64,000 nt of DNA from Candidatus Sulfotelmatobacter sp. (lineage in GTDB: Bacteria > Acidobacteriota > Terriglobia > Terriglobales > Acidobacteriaceae): contig JASHNU010000073.1 in the NCBI GenBank assembly GCA_030041475.1, positions 1 to 64,000 of the forward strand, written 5' to 3'. How positions within the stretch are numbered: position 1 is the stretch's first letter; each line of letters starts with the position of its first letter. A program made the position numbers and the translations under genes. This document shows positions 33,373 to 44,000 of the stretch, piece by piece. The notes under the pieces are model-generated. The model did not search any database and was not told the DNA's origin. It saw only the letters and a program-made list of their open reading frames with translations.

Positions 33373-33648
33373 ATGACAAGCATCGCGGAGGGAACTGAGA
33401 TTAACGACCAGACAGTGACCGCGGCAGTGGAACTGGCCACCCAAAAGCTGGACAGCGCACGGGGCGAAACCATGCTCGATTTCTCTGGCGTGGCCCGGAT
33501 TGATGCCAGCACACTGCGTGCTCTGGAAGAACTTGCCCGGCTCGCCGACGAGAAAGAGGTCAAGGTCACGCTGAAGGGCGTGCGCGTAGACGTCTATAAA
33601 GTGCTCAAGCTGGTCAAGCTCACCCGGCCGTTTTCTTTCGTCAACTGA
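33373..33648 (+). CDS. STAS-domain protein
   Basis: This 91-aa single STAS domain starts at ATG 33373, 17 bp after adhE. The domain follows the fold of SpoIIAA/MlaB (MLDFSGVARIDASTLRALEELARLADEKEVKVTLKGV, seen as a beta-strand, IDAST loop and helix). The conserved serine position is in DAST. STAS proteins bind nucleotides or partner proteins, as anti-anti-sigma factors or in lipid-transport complexes (MlaB). No kinase or ABC partner is adjacent. Placement inside a lipid operon favours a role in lipid handling or enzyme assembly. Confidence 0.85.
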   Translation: MTSIAEGTEINDQTVTAAVELATQKLDSARGETMLDFSGVARIDASTLRALEELARLADEKEVKVTLKGVRVDVYKVLKLVKLTRPFSFVN

Positions 33649-33660
33649 GTGCTCGAGCCA

Positions 33661-35340
33661 ATGAATCTGGAGGGTGTTGTGCAGCACCAAGAACAGAGTG
33701 ACCGCCTCTCCTGGGGTGACACGGTTTTTCTGCATCTGGAGCGGGAAGGCATGCCGCTCAACGTGGCCAGCGTGTGTGTTTTCGACGGCGAGATCTCGTT
33801 CGAGGACTGCATCCAGTTTGTGGAATCGAAGCTGCCACTGCTGCCGCGCTATCTCAAACGGGTGGTGCCGTCAGCTTTTGGCTTCGGTCTGCCCAGCTGG
33901 GAGTATGACCCGGAATTCGACATTCGCCGCCACATGTCGGAAGTCGTGCTTAGGCACGGCACCGCGACGGAACTGAAAGCCCTTGCAGGAAAGCTCTTCA
34001 GCAAGGTGATGGACCGCCGCCATCCGCTATGGGACATTACGCTTGTCCAAGGTTTGAAAGCTCGGGGTTTGAAAGTGGCAGGACAGAAAGGCAAGCGCTC
34101 AGCGCTGATCTTCCGCCTGCATCATTGCCTGGCTGACGGTATCGCCGGTGTGGGCATTATGAACTTGCTCCTTGACGCGAACCCGGAAGCGCCGCGCTTG
34201 CCCAAGGCCAAATTGAAGTTCAAGGTTCCCAAGCCCCCGGACCCGCTCACGGCGCTGACTACCGGCTTCGTCGATTCGTACTCCGAGTTCGTCAAGCGCA
34301 TTCTCTCGGCCCTGACCGATCTGCTCAATATGGCGCAGCGCGCCGGCGCCAACGGAGGAAATTTGCCGACGGATGAGTTCGCCCGCCTGCTTCCCGAACT
34401 CACGGCGTTTACCAGTCGCCTCCGCTTTAATGTGCTTTATCGCGGGCCGCAAAAATTCGCCTGGACCGAAATTCCCCTGGCTGAAGTGAAGGCCATCCGC
34501 CACCGGTGCGGCACGAGCGTGAACGACGTCATCCTTGCGCTGGTGACGGCGACCGTGCGCCGCTATTGCGAATTGCATGGCGACCCGGTCCGGGGAAAAC
34601 TGCTGCGCATCATGGTGCCCGTGAATCTGCGTGGCAATGGCAGCGCAGTGGAACTGGGCAATCGGATCTCGCTGGTTCCGGTGACGATCCCACTGGATAT
34701 CCGGCAACCGAAAAAATTGCTCAAGGCGGCGCACAAACGCACCGAGTTTCTAAAGCGCGTTCATGCCGCCGAGTTGGTCAGCCTGGCGGGCGGGTTGATT
34801 GGCATGTTTCCGTCTTCCCTGCAGGCGTTTGTTGGACCGCTGGCGAGCCAACTGCCGGTGACGCCATTCAACCTGGTTTGCACCAATGTGCCGGGGCCCC
34901 AGTTCCCGCTCTACCTTCTGGGCCGCAAGATGGTCGAGTGCTATCCCTATGTGCCGGTCGGGGGCGAGATGGCCGTCAACTGCGCCATCCTCAGCTACAA
35001 CGGCGGAGTCTATTTCGGCTTCAGCGGCGATGTGCACGCTGCTCCCGACCTTCACCGGATGGAACGACTGCTGCAACAGAGCTTCGCCGAACTGGGCGCC
35101 GCTGTTGGAGTGAAGCCGCCGCAGAAGAAACAGGCAGGCAGGAAATCGAGAGCGAGATCGGCGGCAACCGCGCCGTTGAAGACCGAATCGGACGTTGCGC
35201 CCATTTCGGCGGGCGCCACTTCGTCACCGGAGTCGTCTTCTGCGGAATCGAAGGCCCAAGAGTCGAACGAGTCGAAACGACAACCCGAACCGGCCCCCAA
35301 GGAACAGGAGACACTTCTGGCCCAATTTCATGTTGCATAG
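33661..35340 (+). CDS. wax ester synthase/diacylglycerol acyltransferase (WS/DGAT)
   Basis: ATG 33661 (MNLEGVVQHQEQSDRLSWGD) is preferred; GTG 33649, right after the STAS stop, is possible. The 559-aa protein has the HHxxxDG active-site motif at residues 154-160 (HHCLADG), in the N-terminal half. The conserved ND motif lies further on (GTSVNDVILALVTATVRRY), followed by the PLN-type region (MVPVNLRGNGSAVELGN). It esterifies fatty alcohols or diacylglycerols with acyl-CoA. The C-terminal ~90 residues are Lys/Ser/Glu-rich low complexity not typical of the family. Two bases of neighbour spacing and co-orientation tie it to adhE and the ETF genes. Confidence 0.93.
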   Translation: MNLEGVVQHQEQSDRLSWGDTVFLHLEREGMPLNVASVCVFDGEISFEDCIQFVESKLPLLPRYLKRVVPSAFGFGLPSWEYDPEFDIRRHMSEVVLRHGTATELKALAGKLFSKVMDRRHPLWDITLVQGLKARGLKVAGQKGKRSALIFRLHHCLADGIAGVGIMNLLLDANPEAPRLPKAKLKFKVPKPPDPLTALTTGFVDSYSEFVKRILSALTDLLNMAQRAGANGGNLPTDEFARLLPELTAFTSRLRFNVLYRGPQKFAWTEIPLAEVKAIRHRCGTSVNDVILALVTATVRRYCELHGDPVRGKLLRIMVPVNLRGNGSAVELGNRISLVPVTIPLDIRQPKKLLKAAHKRTEFLKRVHAAELVSLAGGLIGMFPSSLQAFVGPLASQLPVTPFNLVCTNVPGPQFPLYLLGRKMVECYPYVPVGGEMAVNCAILSYNGGVYFGFSGDVHAAPDLHRMERLLQQSFAELGAAVGVKPPQKKQAGRKSRARSAATAPLKTESDVAPISAGATSSPESSSAESKAQESNESKRQPEPAPKEQETLLAQFHVA

Positions 35341-35366
35341 CCAACGCACGCGCACTGGAGTAGACC

Positions 35367-37493
35367 GTGGTAGGTATCTATTCACCTGCAGACGCCACAA
35401 ACTGGCTGGTTCCTGGCCGTAGTTTGTATCTGACCATTCACCTTCTTGGCGTCGTATGCTTTTCCTACATCGTCGCCAGACGGCTGATGCCGCTCGTCCG
35501 TGCTCAGCGCGATTTCCGTTTTGATCGCCCGCTCGCGCGCCTGGGCAACGTTTTTAAATACTGGTTCGGCCAGTGGAAGCACCCGCGCTACAAGTTCGCG
35601 GGAGTGCTTCACATTCTTATCTTTGCGGGATTCATTCTGCTGGTATTGCGTGCGTTCGCGTTGCTCACCATCGGCCGCGAGCATTTCGAGTTGCTCGGAC
35701 TCACCGGACGTTTTGGTCATCTCTACGACGTCGTCACCGACTATGCCGCAACCGTTGTATTCCTCTGCATGATTGTGGCTGTGGTTCGCCGGTTGGTGTT
35801 CAAGCCAGCGCGCTACGCAGTGCCTGCGAAGTTCGGTAGACCTCATACGGCGGATGCCGTATTTCTGCTGGGGCTTATTGCTCTGCTGATGGCAGCCGAC
35901 AGTCTTTTTGCTGCCAGCAAAGCAGCAGGTCATGTGCAGCAGGGCCAACCGGCGGAGGCACTCGCCGTTCTGTCTCTTCCATGGATTCTGCAAGGTCTCA
36001 TTGCTTCGGCGCCATTGGCTACTGTTGCAACTCTGAACGTTAGCGCCTATCTCGTCCACGAACTGGCGTTCTACTTCCTACTCTGCTATCGGCCTTTCGG
36101 AATCCAGTTCCACGTCGAGACGTCGCTGTTGAGCGTTTATTTCGCGAAGTTGGTTCGCGGCAAGATCAAGCCGGTGCGCTGGGGTGTTTCCGATGAGCAT
36201 CTCGATCAGGTGAAGTCGTTCGGCGTTAAAACCTTCGAAGATTTTACCTGGAAGCACATGCTCGACTTCTACTCCTGCGCCGATTGCGGCCGCTGCGCCG
36301 ACAATTGCCCCGCCTACGCGGCAGGCAGGCCGCTCGCTCCGCGGTTCCTCACGATCAAAGCGAGGGATTACGCGTTCCAGCAGTACCCAGTCTTCGGCAA
36401 AGCACACAACAGCAGACCGCTGGTGGGAACCATCTATTCAGAAGATGAAATCTGGTCGTGCACGACCTGCGGCGCATGCGAAGAAGAATGCCCGCTGCTG
36501 ATTGAGTATATCGACAAGATTGTTGACCTGCGCCGCGGTCTCGTAGACGAAGGAAACGTCCCGCAATCGCTGCAAAAGGCTCTGAAGGCGCTCGAAAGCC
36601 GCGGCAATCCTTACGGCAAAATGGAAAGAAAGAAAGCCGACTGGATTAAGGCAGCCGATTTTCAGGCCGCTTTCTCCGTCCAGACCCTCAGCGCAAAGAA
36701 TCCCGCCGACACTTTGTATTTCGTCGACAGCATCACGTCCTACGATGATCGCATGCAGTCCATCGGGCGTTCCACGGCCAGAATTCTCACACACATTGGT
36801 GAGAACTTCGGCGTTCTCGGCGCCGCGGAGAAGGACAGCGGCCACGAAGTTCGCCGCTTCGGTGAAGAGACGCTCTTCCTCGCATTGCGCGACCACAATA
36901 CCGAGGCCATTCAGGCCTCAGGTGCAACAAAAATCGTTACGGCCGATCCGCACGCCTTTAATGCACTGAAGCACGACTATAAGGACATCCCGCCGGTCGA
37001 GCACATCAGCCAGGTGATTGCGCGCGAAGTCAAGAGCGGGAAAATCCAGTTCAAGCGCGTTCACAACGAGAACAGCGTTTACGCGTATCACGATCCCTGC
37101 TATCTGGGACGCCACAACCAGGTTTATGACGATCCGCGCGAGGTGCTCGATGCCATCCCCGGCCTGAAGCGAGTGGAGATGAAGCGTGCTCGCGACCGAT
37201 CCTTCTGCTGCGGTGGTGGCGGGCTGATGTTGTTCTACGAACCGAAAGAGGAGCAGCGCATGGGCGTGCTCCGCGTGCGCATGGCCGCCGAAGCCGGCGC
37301 CAACGTCATCGTGACCGCCTGCCCGTTCTGCATGGTCAACATTGAAGACGCGATCAAAGTTGCGGGGCTGGAAGGCAAGATGTCGGCCATTGACTTGACC
37401 GAACTGGCGGACCAGCAGATAGCCTGCGTCCCGGCCGCGGAACAAGAAGCGGGAAAAGTTTTCGAAGACCAGGAACTCGTCTCAGGGAGGTAA
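35367..37493 (+). CDS. membrane Fe-S oxidoreductase, ETF:quinone-oxidoreductase-like
   Basis: This 708-aa protein starts at ATG 35367. The N-terminal ~260 residues form a nitrate-reductase-gamma-like membrane domain with about five helices and conserved His residues (LTIHLLGVVCFSY; FAGVLHILIFAGFILLVL; YLVHELAFYFLLCY), likely b-haem ligands. Two 4Fe-4S motifs follow (C304ADCGRCADNCP and C365TTCGACEEECP). Two CCG domains complete it (HDPCYLGRHNQVY; SFCCGGGGLMLF and ACPFCMVNIEDA). Proteins of this build pass electrons from ETF to menaquinone. The adjacent etfBA and acyl-CoA dehydrogenase support that role here. Confidence 0.9.
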   Translation: MVGIYSPADATNWLVPGRSLYLTIHLLGVVCFSYIVARRLMPLVRAQRDFRFDRPLARLGNVFKYWFGQWKHPRYKFAGVLHILIFAGFILLVLRAFALLTIGREHFELLGLTGRFGHLYDVVTDYAATVVFLCMIVAVVRRLVFKPARYAVPAKFGRPHTADAVFLLGLIALLMAADSLFAASKAAGHVQQGQPAEALAVLSLPWILQGLIASAPLATVATLNVSAYLVHELAFYFLLCYRPFGIQFHVETSLLSVYFAKLVRGKIKPVRWGVSDEHLDQVKSFGVKTFEDFTWKHMLDFYSCADCGRCADNCPAYAAGRPLAPRFLTIKARDYAFQQYPVFGKAHNSRPLVGTIYSEDEIWSCTTCGACEEECPLLIEYIDKIVDLRRGLVDEGNVPQSLQKALKALESRGNPYGKMERKKADWIKAADFQAAFSVQTLSAKNPADTLYFVDSITSYDDRMQSIGRSTARILTHIGENFGVLGAAEKDSGHEVRRFGEETLFLALRDHNTEAIQASGATKIVTADPHAFNALKHDYKDIPPVEHISQVIAREVKSGKIQFKRVHNENSVYAYHDPCYLGRHNQVYDDPREVLDAIPGLKRVEMKRARDRSFCCGGGGLMLFYEPKEEQRMGVLRVRMAAEAGANVIVTACPFCMVNIEDAIKVAGLEGKMSAIDLTELADQQIACVPAAEQEAGKVFEDQELVSGR

Positions 37494-37495
37494 CT

Positions 37496-38284
37496 GTGGA
37501 AATTCTGGTTTGCGCACGAAGAGTGCCCGACACGTCAGAAAACGAAATTGAGGTCAATGCCGCGGGCAACGACATTGAGCGCGATGATCTCGTCTATTCG
37601 ATCAACGAACCCGACAACTACGCGGTCGAAGAAGCACTGCAAATTCGCGACCGCGTTGGCGGCAACGTGACAGTGGTGACCGTCGGCGGCGAAGACGACG
37701 AAGAGATTCTTCGCCGGGAGCTGGCCATGGGCGCGAATCAGGCTGCACTCGTCTCGGACGATGCATTCGCCGGTTCCGACGGCCGGGGCATCGCAACTGT
37801 TCTGAAGGCTTTCGTCCAGAAAGGTAAGTACGACCTGATTTTGACCGGCGTCCAGGCCGACGACGGCGCGGCGCAAGTTGGCGGGATGCTGGCCGCGATG
37901 CTCGATTATCCCTTCGCCTCGCTGGTGAATTCAATCGCGGTGGAGGACGGAAAACTGAAGGTCAGCCGCGAGATTGAAGGCGGAAATCGCGAGGTCAATG
38001 AGATCGATCTGCCCTGCGTCCTTTCCATTCAGACTGGAATTAACGAGCCGCGCTACGTCGGGATGCGGGGCATTCGGCAGGTCGCCTCGGTGCCCATTCC
38101 GACAGTCGGCGCGACCGATCTCGGCGTTGATGCGAATGCAGTCGGTGAAGCGGGCGCGAAGGTGAGGCGCATCGATTACTTCGTTCCGGCGGCGGGCAAG
38201 GGAGCGGAGATTCTCCGCGGAAGCCGCGAAGAAAACGCCGACAAAGTTCTCGAGTTGGTCGCTGCGAAGGGAGGGCTGAAATAA
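37496..38284 (+). CDS. etfB: electron transfer flavoprotein beta subunit
   Basis: GTG 37496 lies after GGGAGG, 2 bp after the Fe-S oxidoreductase, giving 262 aa. The fold is typical (EILVCARRVPDTSENEIEV; YDLILTGVQADDGAAQVGGML; then the recognition-loop region DLPCVLSIQTGINEPRYVGMRG). It binds AMP and, with EtfA, one FAD, and takes electrons from acyl-CoA dehydrogenase. The stop codon overlaps the etfA start by one base (TAATG), so the two are translationally coupled. Confidence 0.95.
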   Translation: MEILVCARRVPDTSENEIEVNAAGNDIERDDLVYSINEPDNYAVEEALQIRDRVGGNVTVVTVGGEDDEEILRRELAMGANQAALVSDDAFAGSDGRGIATVLKAFVQKGKYDLILTGVQADDGAAQVGGMLAAMLDYPFASLVNSIAVEDGKLKVSREIEGGNREVNEIDLPCVLSIQTGINEPRYVGMRGIRQVASVPIPTVGATDLGVDANAVGEAGAKVRRIDYFVPAAGKGAEILRGSREENADKVLELVAAKGGLK

Positions 38285-39270
38285 TGCCGCGCATTTTTGC
38301 ATACATCATTCATCGCTCTGGCATGTTCGACGATTCTGGCGCGGAACTTCTCGCGGCCGCAAAGAGGATCGACCCCACAGCTACTCCCACCGCGATCATT
38401 GCCGGCTGGGGGCCGAACCTTGACGCCGCGTGCAGCAGTCTCCAGACTTCCTTCCCTGAGATTTGGAAGATCGCGAACGAAGCCCTCGCCTATCCCAACG
38501 CCGAAGTCGTGCGTCATGCGTTGGTCAGCATTCTGCCGGCGGGCAGCATTGTGCTCGTCCTGCATGATCACTTCGGCATCGATCTCGCACCGGGCCTTTC
38601 CATCAAGCTGAACGCGGCTTTCGTTTCCGATGTCCTGGCCATCGAGGGCGTTGAAGGCAACTTCCTCAAGGTTGTCCGCCAGGAGCTTGGCGGCCAGGTC
38701 AGCACCCACGCGCGCTGCGACATTTCAACCGGCGCGGTGATCAATGTTCGTCCTGGCGCGTTCAAGCCGGAGCCCGATGTGACCGCCGCGGGCGAGGTTG
38801 TTGACAAATCCTCTTCCGTCGGCACGCTTTCCGCAAAGCGGCGCTATATCGAGACCATCGTTGCCGAAGGCGGCGATGTGGACATCACCAAGCACGCCGT
38901 TCTGGTTTCGATCGGCCGCGGGATTCAGGAAAAAGACAATGTGGTAATCGCGGAGGAACTTGCCGAAGCGCTGGGCGCAGCGGTGAGTTGCTCGCGTCCA
39001 GTGGTCGACGCGAAGTGGATGGAGAAATCCCGGCAGGTCGGTTCGTCGGGCAAAACCGTGAAGCCCAAGGTGTACCTGGCCTGCGGCATCAGCGGCGCAT
39101 TCCAGCACCTGGCCGGCATCAAGGGAAGTCCGTTCCTCATCGCCATCAACAAAAATCCCAAGGCCCCGATTTTCCAGATTGCGGACGTCGGCATCGTCGA
39201 TGACATCCTGGAATTTCTGCCCCTTCTAACTGAGAAAGTTCGCGAACTGCGTGGCGCCGCCGCCAAATAG
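38284..39270 (+). CDS. etfA: electron transfer flavoprotein alpha subunit
   Basis: This 328-aa protein starts at ATG 38284, overlapping etfB. The C-terminal FAD-binding domain is clear: [53 protein letters not shown] (key SRPVVD and QVGSSGKTV elements) and [16 protein letters not shown]. The N-terminal Rossmann-like domain is shorter and less typical but has the expected secondary pattern. It pairs with EtfB to shuttle electrons from the downstream acyl-CoA dehydrogenase to the membrane Fe-S oxidoreductase upstream. Confidence 0.95.
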   Translation: MPRIFAYIIHRSGMFDDSGAELLAAAKRIDPTATPTAIIAGWGPNLDAACSSLQTSFPEIWKIANEALAYPNAEVVRHALVSILPAGSIVLVLHDHFGIDLAPGLSIKLNAAFVSDVLAIEGVEGNFLKVVRQELGGQVSTHARCDISTGAVINVRPGAFKPEPDVTAAGEVVDKSSSVGTLSAKRRYIETIVAEGGDVDITKHAVLVSIGRGIQEKDNVVIAEELAEALGAAVSCSRPVVDAKWMEKSRQVGSSGKTVKPKVYLACGISGAFQHLAGIKGSPFLIAINKNPKAPIFQIADVGIVDDILEFLPLLTEKVRELRGAAAK

Positions 39271-39280
39271 AGGTGGAATC

Positions 39281-40954
39281 ATGCTTGCACAAAAAACGCT
39301 GAAGCTGAGCCTGAAGTCCCTGAAGGAATTTGCCAAAAAGCGCCTGCCCGACGAGACGCTGATCGAGCTCGACGAGCGCGATGAGTGCCCGCTCGACATC
39401 GTGCGCGATATGTGCAGCCCCGACAAGCTGGGGATTCAACTCCTCTTCATTCCCGAAGAGTTTGGCGGTATGGGCGGCGGCACGTTTGACGTCTACGTCA
39501 TTTGCGAGGAGATGGCCCGCATCGATCTCGGCATTGCCACTTCCGTGCTGGCGACTTTTCTCGGCAGCGATCCGATCACCGTGGGCGCGACTCCCGAGCA
39601 AAAAAAAATTTGGCTCAGCCGCATCGCCGATGAAGGCTTGCTCTTTGCTTATGGCGCGACTGAACCAGAAGCGGGCAGCGATCTAGGGGCGTTGCGCACC
39701 ACGGCAGACCCGGTCGTGGAAAATGGCAAGACTGTCGGGTACAAAATCAACGGCAATAAACAGTGGATCAGCAACGGCGGGATCGCGGGCGCCTACACAG
39801 TGCTGGCCAACACGCCGAGCGGTCCGAGCTGGTTCGTCGTCGAGGCGGGCGCGAAGGGCTTCACCCATGACGAACCTGAAGACAAGCACGGGATTCGCCT
39901 CAGCAACACCGCCGCCCTCGCCTTCAACGACGTTTTTGTCACGCCGGACCGCCTGATTGGCGGCGTTGAAGGCCAGGGATTGCTGCAGGCGCAGGCTGTA
40001 TTCGGCTACACGCGTCTCATGGTCGCGGCGTTCGGCCTCGGTGGCGGATGGGCCGCTCTCGACCGCGCGATTCCTTACTCGACCAAGCGCATTCAGGCCG
40101 GCGCGCCGCTCTCGGAGAAGCAAGGATACACCCACAAGCTGATTGTGCCGCACGTCGCGCGGCTGGAAGCCGCGCGCGCCTACATCGAAGAAACGGCCGA
40201 GCGCATCGACGCTGGAGAAGGCAGCCTGAACACCGAGGGCGCTATCGCGAAATATATGGCGACCGAAGCCGGCAATCAGGCGGCGGACGCCAGCATTCAG
40301 GCCCTCGGTGGCTACGGTTACACCCACGAGTACATCGTGGAGAAGATCAGCCGCGACGTGCGCATCACGACCATTTACGAAGGCACCTCCGAAATCATGG
40401 AGATGACCATCAGCCGCGACCGCTGGCAGCTTCACCTCAAAACGCGCGGCCAGCATTATCACGAAAAGGCGCGCGAGTTGGAAGCACTGCACGCCAAGCA
40501 TCCCAACGTGGGCGCGGATGTCGCGGCGCTTGCTCATCACGCGCTGGCCGAGATTCTTGAGAAGGCGCGCATCGCACGGCTCACCCGCTTCCAGCACATT
40601 CTCCTGCGGATTGGGGAATGGATCTCTTACGCCGAATGCGCAGGCAGCCTGGCTCGCCGAGCTTCCCGTCTGGCGGACGGCAAGGGTCACGAGAAGACGA
40701 ACCGCCGTTTTGACCCGTCGGCCCTGGCTGCGTTGAGCCGCATTTTTGCTCGCGAAGCCGCGCTCAAGGTCACGGAAGAAGGTTTGCGCTGGATCGCGGG
40801 AGCCGGCGGCGTGACCGACGCCGAGATGCCCGCGTTTGAAACAAGTTTGCAGTTCCCCGCCGTGCATCGGGCACAAGCGGGTTTGGTCTCTGACATGGAT
40901 TACATAGCCGACGTCCTCTACAGTCGCGTGGCGAAGCCCGCCCTCGCCGCCTGA
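39281..40954 (+). CDS. acyl-CoA dehydrogenase, long (~560 aa) type
   Basis: ATG 39281 ([17 protein letters not shown]) with AGAGGTGG upstream gives 557 aa. It shows the FAD-dependent core: [21 protein letters not shown] and ISNGG, then the C-terminal [22 protein letters not shown]. Catalytic Glu367 lies in [10 protein letters not shown]. The ~160-residue C-terminal extension (helical, [16 protein letters not shown]) is typical of the long bacterial clade. It would introduce a 2,3-double bond into an acyl-CoA and pass electrons to EtfAB. Its position before the synthase could mean either tailoring of the product or degradation of stored lipid. Confidence 0.95.
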   Translation: MLAQKTLKLSLKSLKEFAKKRLPDETLIELDERDECPLDIVRDMCSPDKLGIQLLFIPEEFGGMGGGTFDVYVICEEMARIDLGIATSVLATFLGSDPITVGATPEQKKIWLSRIADEGLLFAYGATEPEAGSDLGALRTTADPVVENGKTVGYKINGNKQWISNGGIAGAYTVLANTPSGPSWFVVEAGAKGFTHDEPEDKHGIRLSNTAALAFNDVFVTPDRLIGGVEGQGLLQAQAVFGYTRLMVAAFGLGGGWAALDRAIPYSTKRIQAGAPLSEKQGYTHKLIVPHVARLEAARAYIEETAERIDAGEGSLNTEGAIAKYMATEAGNQAADASIQALGGYGYTHEYIVEKISRDVRITTIYEGTSEIMEMTISRDRWQLHLKTRGQHYHEKARELEALHAKHPNVGADVAALAHHALAEILEKARIARLTRFQHILLRIGEWISYAECAGSLARRASRLADGKGHEKTNRRFDPSALAALSRIFAREAALKVTEEGLRWIAGAGGVTDAEMPAFETSLQFPAVHRAQAGLVSDMDYIADVLYSRVAKPALAA

Positions 40955-41015
40955 GTTCTCGACGCCCGACTATCTGCATGCAACCTGCCTGCCGGGTTTG
41001 CACAGGAGTGTCATC

Positions 41016-44000
41016 ATGGAAGACACAGCCTATCGCGCCATCGCAATCGTGGGAGCGGGAGCCATTCTCCCCGACGCCCCCAACGTCGCGGCCTTCTGGG
41101 AAAACATCAAGAGCGGCCGCTACAGCATCACTGAAGTTGCGCCCGAAAGATGGGACCCATCGTTTTATTACGATCCGGATCCCGCCGCGCCTGACAAAAC
41201 ATATTCGAAGATCGGCGGCTGGGTGCGCGACTATCCCTGGGATCCGATGAAGTGGCGCCTGGCGATTCCCCCGCGCGTCACAGATGCAATGGATCAGGCG
41301 CAAAAGTGGGCCATCGCGGCCACGCGTGAGGCTCTGGAGGATTACGGCTATCCGAAACGCCCGCTTGATCCCGACCGCGTGGCCGTCATTCTGGGCAACG
41401 CCATGGCCGGCGAAAAGCACTATCTGACGGCGCTGCGCGTGCAGTTCCCGGAATATGCCCACGAACTTGCCGGAATCGCCAGCTTCGCGGCGCTGCCGGA
41501 AGCGGTGCGGAAAGACATCACAGAACAATTGCACGACCGCATCGGCAAGCATCTTCCCGAAATCACGGAAGACACCATGCCCGGCGAGTTGGCGAACTGC
41601 ATTGCGGGACGCATAGCCAACATCTACAACTTTCGCGGTCCGAACTTTGTATGCGACGCGGCCTGCGCCTCGGCGATGGCGGCCATGACTGCCGCGACTG
41701 AGGGACTAATCGCGAACGATTTTGACGCAGTAATCACCGGCGGCATTGACCGCAATATGGGAGCCCAGACCTTCGTCAAGTTCTGCAAGATCGGTGCACT
41801 TTCTGCGACCGGCACGCGCCCTTATGCCGAAGGCGCCGACGGCTTTGTCATGGGCGAAGGCGCCGCCATCTTCCTGTTGAAGCGCCTCGCCGATGCCGAG
41901 CGCGACGGCGACAAGATTTACGCTGTGCTCCGCGGCATTGGAGCCTCGAGCGACGGCAAGGGCAAAGGTATTACCGCCCCGAATCCTGTCGGCCAGAAGT
42001 TGTGCATTGAACGTGGCTGGAAGAATGCGGGCCTCTCACCTGCAACAGCGACTCTGATCGAGGGTCACGGCACATCCACGCGGGTGGGCGATGTAGTCGA
42101 AGCGCAGAGTCTGGCTGAGGTTATCGGTAGTCACAACGTTCCGACTCATTCGATCGCCCTGGGGTCAGTGAAGTCGAACATCGGCCATCTCAAGGGAGCG
42201 GCCGGCGCTGCCGGCCTGCTGAAGACCGCGCTCGCGCTGCGCGACAAGGTCATGCCTCCGAGTGTGCACTGTGAGCATCCCAGCCCCGATATCGATTTCG
42301 CCCACTCGCCGCTTTATGTCAATACTGAACTGCAGCCGTGGGCGGCTCCCGACGACGTTCCCCGTCGTGCGGGAGTGAGCGCTTTCGGTTTCGGCGGCAC
42401 CAATTTTCATCTCGTGCTCGAAGAGCACATTCCCCACCGGCTCACTGGCAACGGAAAACGGTCGGTTGCGGTTAGTGACTTTCATAACTCTCCAAGTAAT
42501 GAGGCCATCATGAACGCGAAAGAAGTTCCCCCTGCGAGTCTGTCCTCATCTTCGTCCTCCATATCTTCAACCCCCGCCTGCAAGGCGCCGTTGCGCGGTG
42601 CTCTGGTGATCGGGGCTGCTTCCGATGCTGCGCTGGCCGAACGACTGCGTGCGGTAACAAAAGAAGCAGAGGCGGGTCGCACTCCTGCGCCCACAGCACC
42701 CAACAAGGCCGACCTGTGCGCTACGGAGCGCATCGCAATCGACTACGCCGATGCCGCCGATCTGGCCGACAAGTCGGGCAAGGCGCTTAAGGCGCTTGCC
42801 GCGAACCAGCCCGCTGTCTGGAAGGCTTTGCGCGCACAGGGAATCTTTCGCGGAAAAGGCCCGGCACCGAAGGTAGCGTTCCTTTATACTGGCCAAGGCT
42901 CGCAGTACGTGAACATGCTGCGCCCGTTGTGTGCCGCCGAAGCGATCGTTGCCGATACTTTCGCGGAGGCCGATCGCATCATGACGCCACTGATCGGCAA
43001 GCCGCTGAGCACATTCATCTTCGTGGATCAAGCTGACTCGGCTGCGGTAGCGAAAGCAGAAGACGATCTCCGCCAGACCGCAATCACCCAGCCCGCCGTG
43101 CTCGCCACCGATCTCGCCCTGACCAAGCTGCTCGCCGCCTATGGCATCGTGCCGGACTTCACTATGGGCCACAGCCTGGGCGAATACGGAGCTCTGGTCG
43201 CCTCCGGCGCGCTGCCCTTCGCCGATGCCCTCGAAGCCGTGAGCGCCCGCGGCCGGGAAATGACCCGTGTGTCGCTCGCCGATAACGGCAAGATGGCAGC
43301 CATCTTTGCGCCGCTGACCGAAATCGAACGGCTGCTGAAGACAATCGACGGCTATCTCGTCATCGCCAACATTAACAGCCGGTCGCAGGCCGTGATCGGA
43401 GGAGCCAGCAAAGCTGTCGACCAAGCTGTCGAGGTTTTCCGCAAGGCGGGATACGAAGTTGCGGAACTGTCGGTTAGTCACGCTTTCCACACATCGATAG
43501 TTGCTCCGGCAAGCGAGCCGCTGCGCCATACGCTCGAGCGCCTGCACCTGGAATTGCCGCGCATTCCGATTGTCGCCAACGTGGATGGCGAGTTCTATCC
43601 CATCGGTTCCAACGTCGTTCCGAAAATGCTCGACATCCTCGCCAGGCAAGTCGCGGCGCCAGTGCAATTCGTGAAGGGCCTGCGGACGCTCTATGAAGCC
43701 GGAGCACGCGTATTCGTAGAAGTAGGACCCAAGAAGGCTCTTCAAGGATTCGCGGAGGATGTTCTGAGCGACCGCGGCGACGTGGTCTCGCTGTTCACCA
43801 ACCACCCCAAGTTCGGCGATATCGTGTCCTTCAACCAGGCCTTGTGCGGCCTTTATGCCGCGGGACTGGGCGCTGGATTAGCGGACACGCTCGCCGATAC
43901 GCCGGTAGTGTCCGTCGCGGCGCAACCTGCTCAGCCCATGCCAGTGCCCATGTTGAAATCGCCTGCTTTAGCCAGTGCTGCAAGGGCGCCCGCACAGGTG

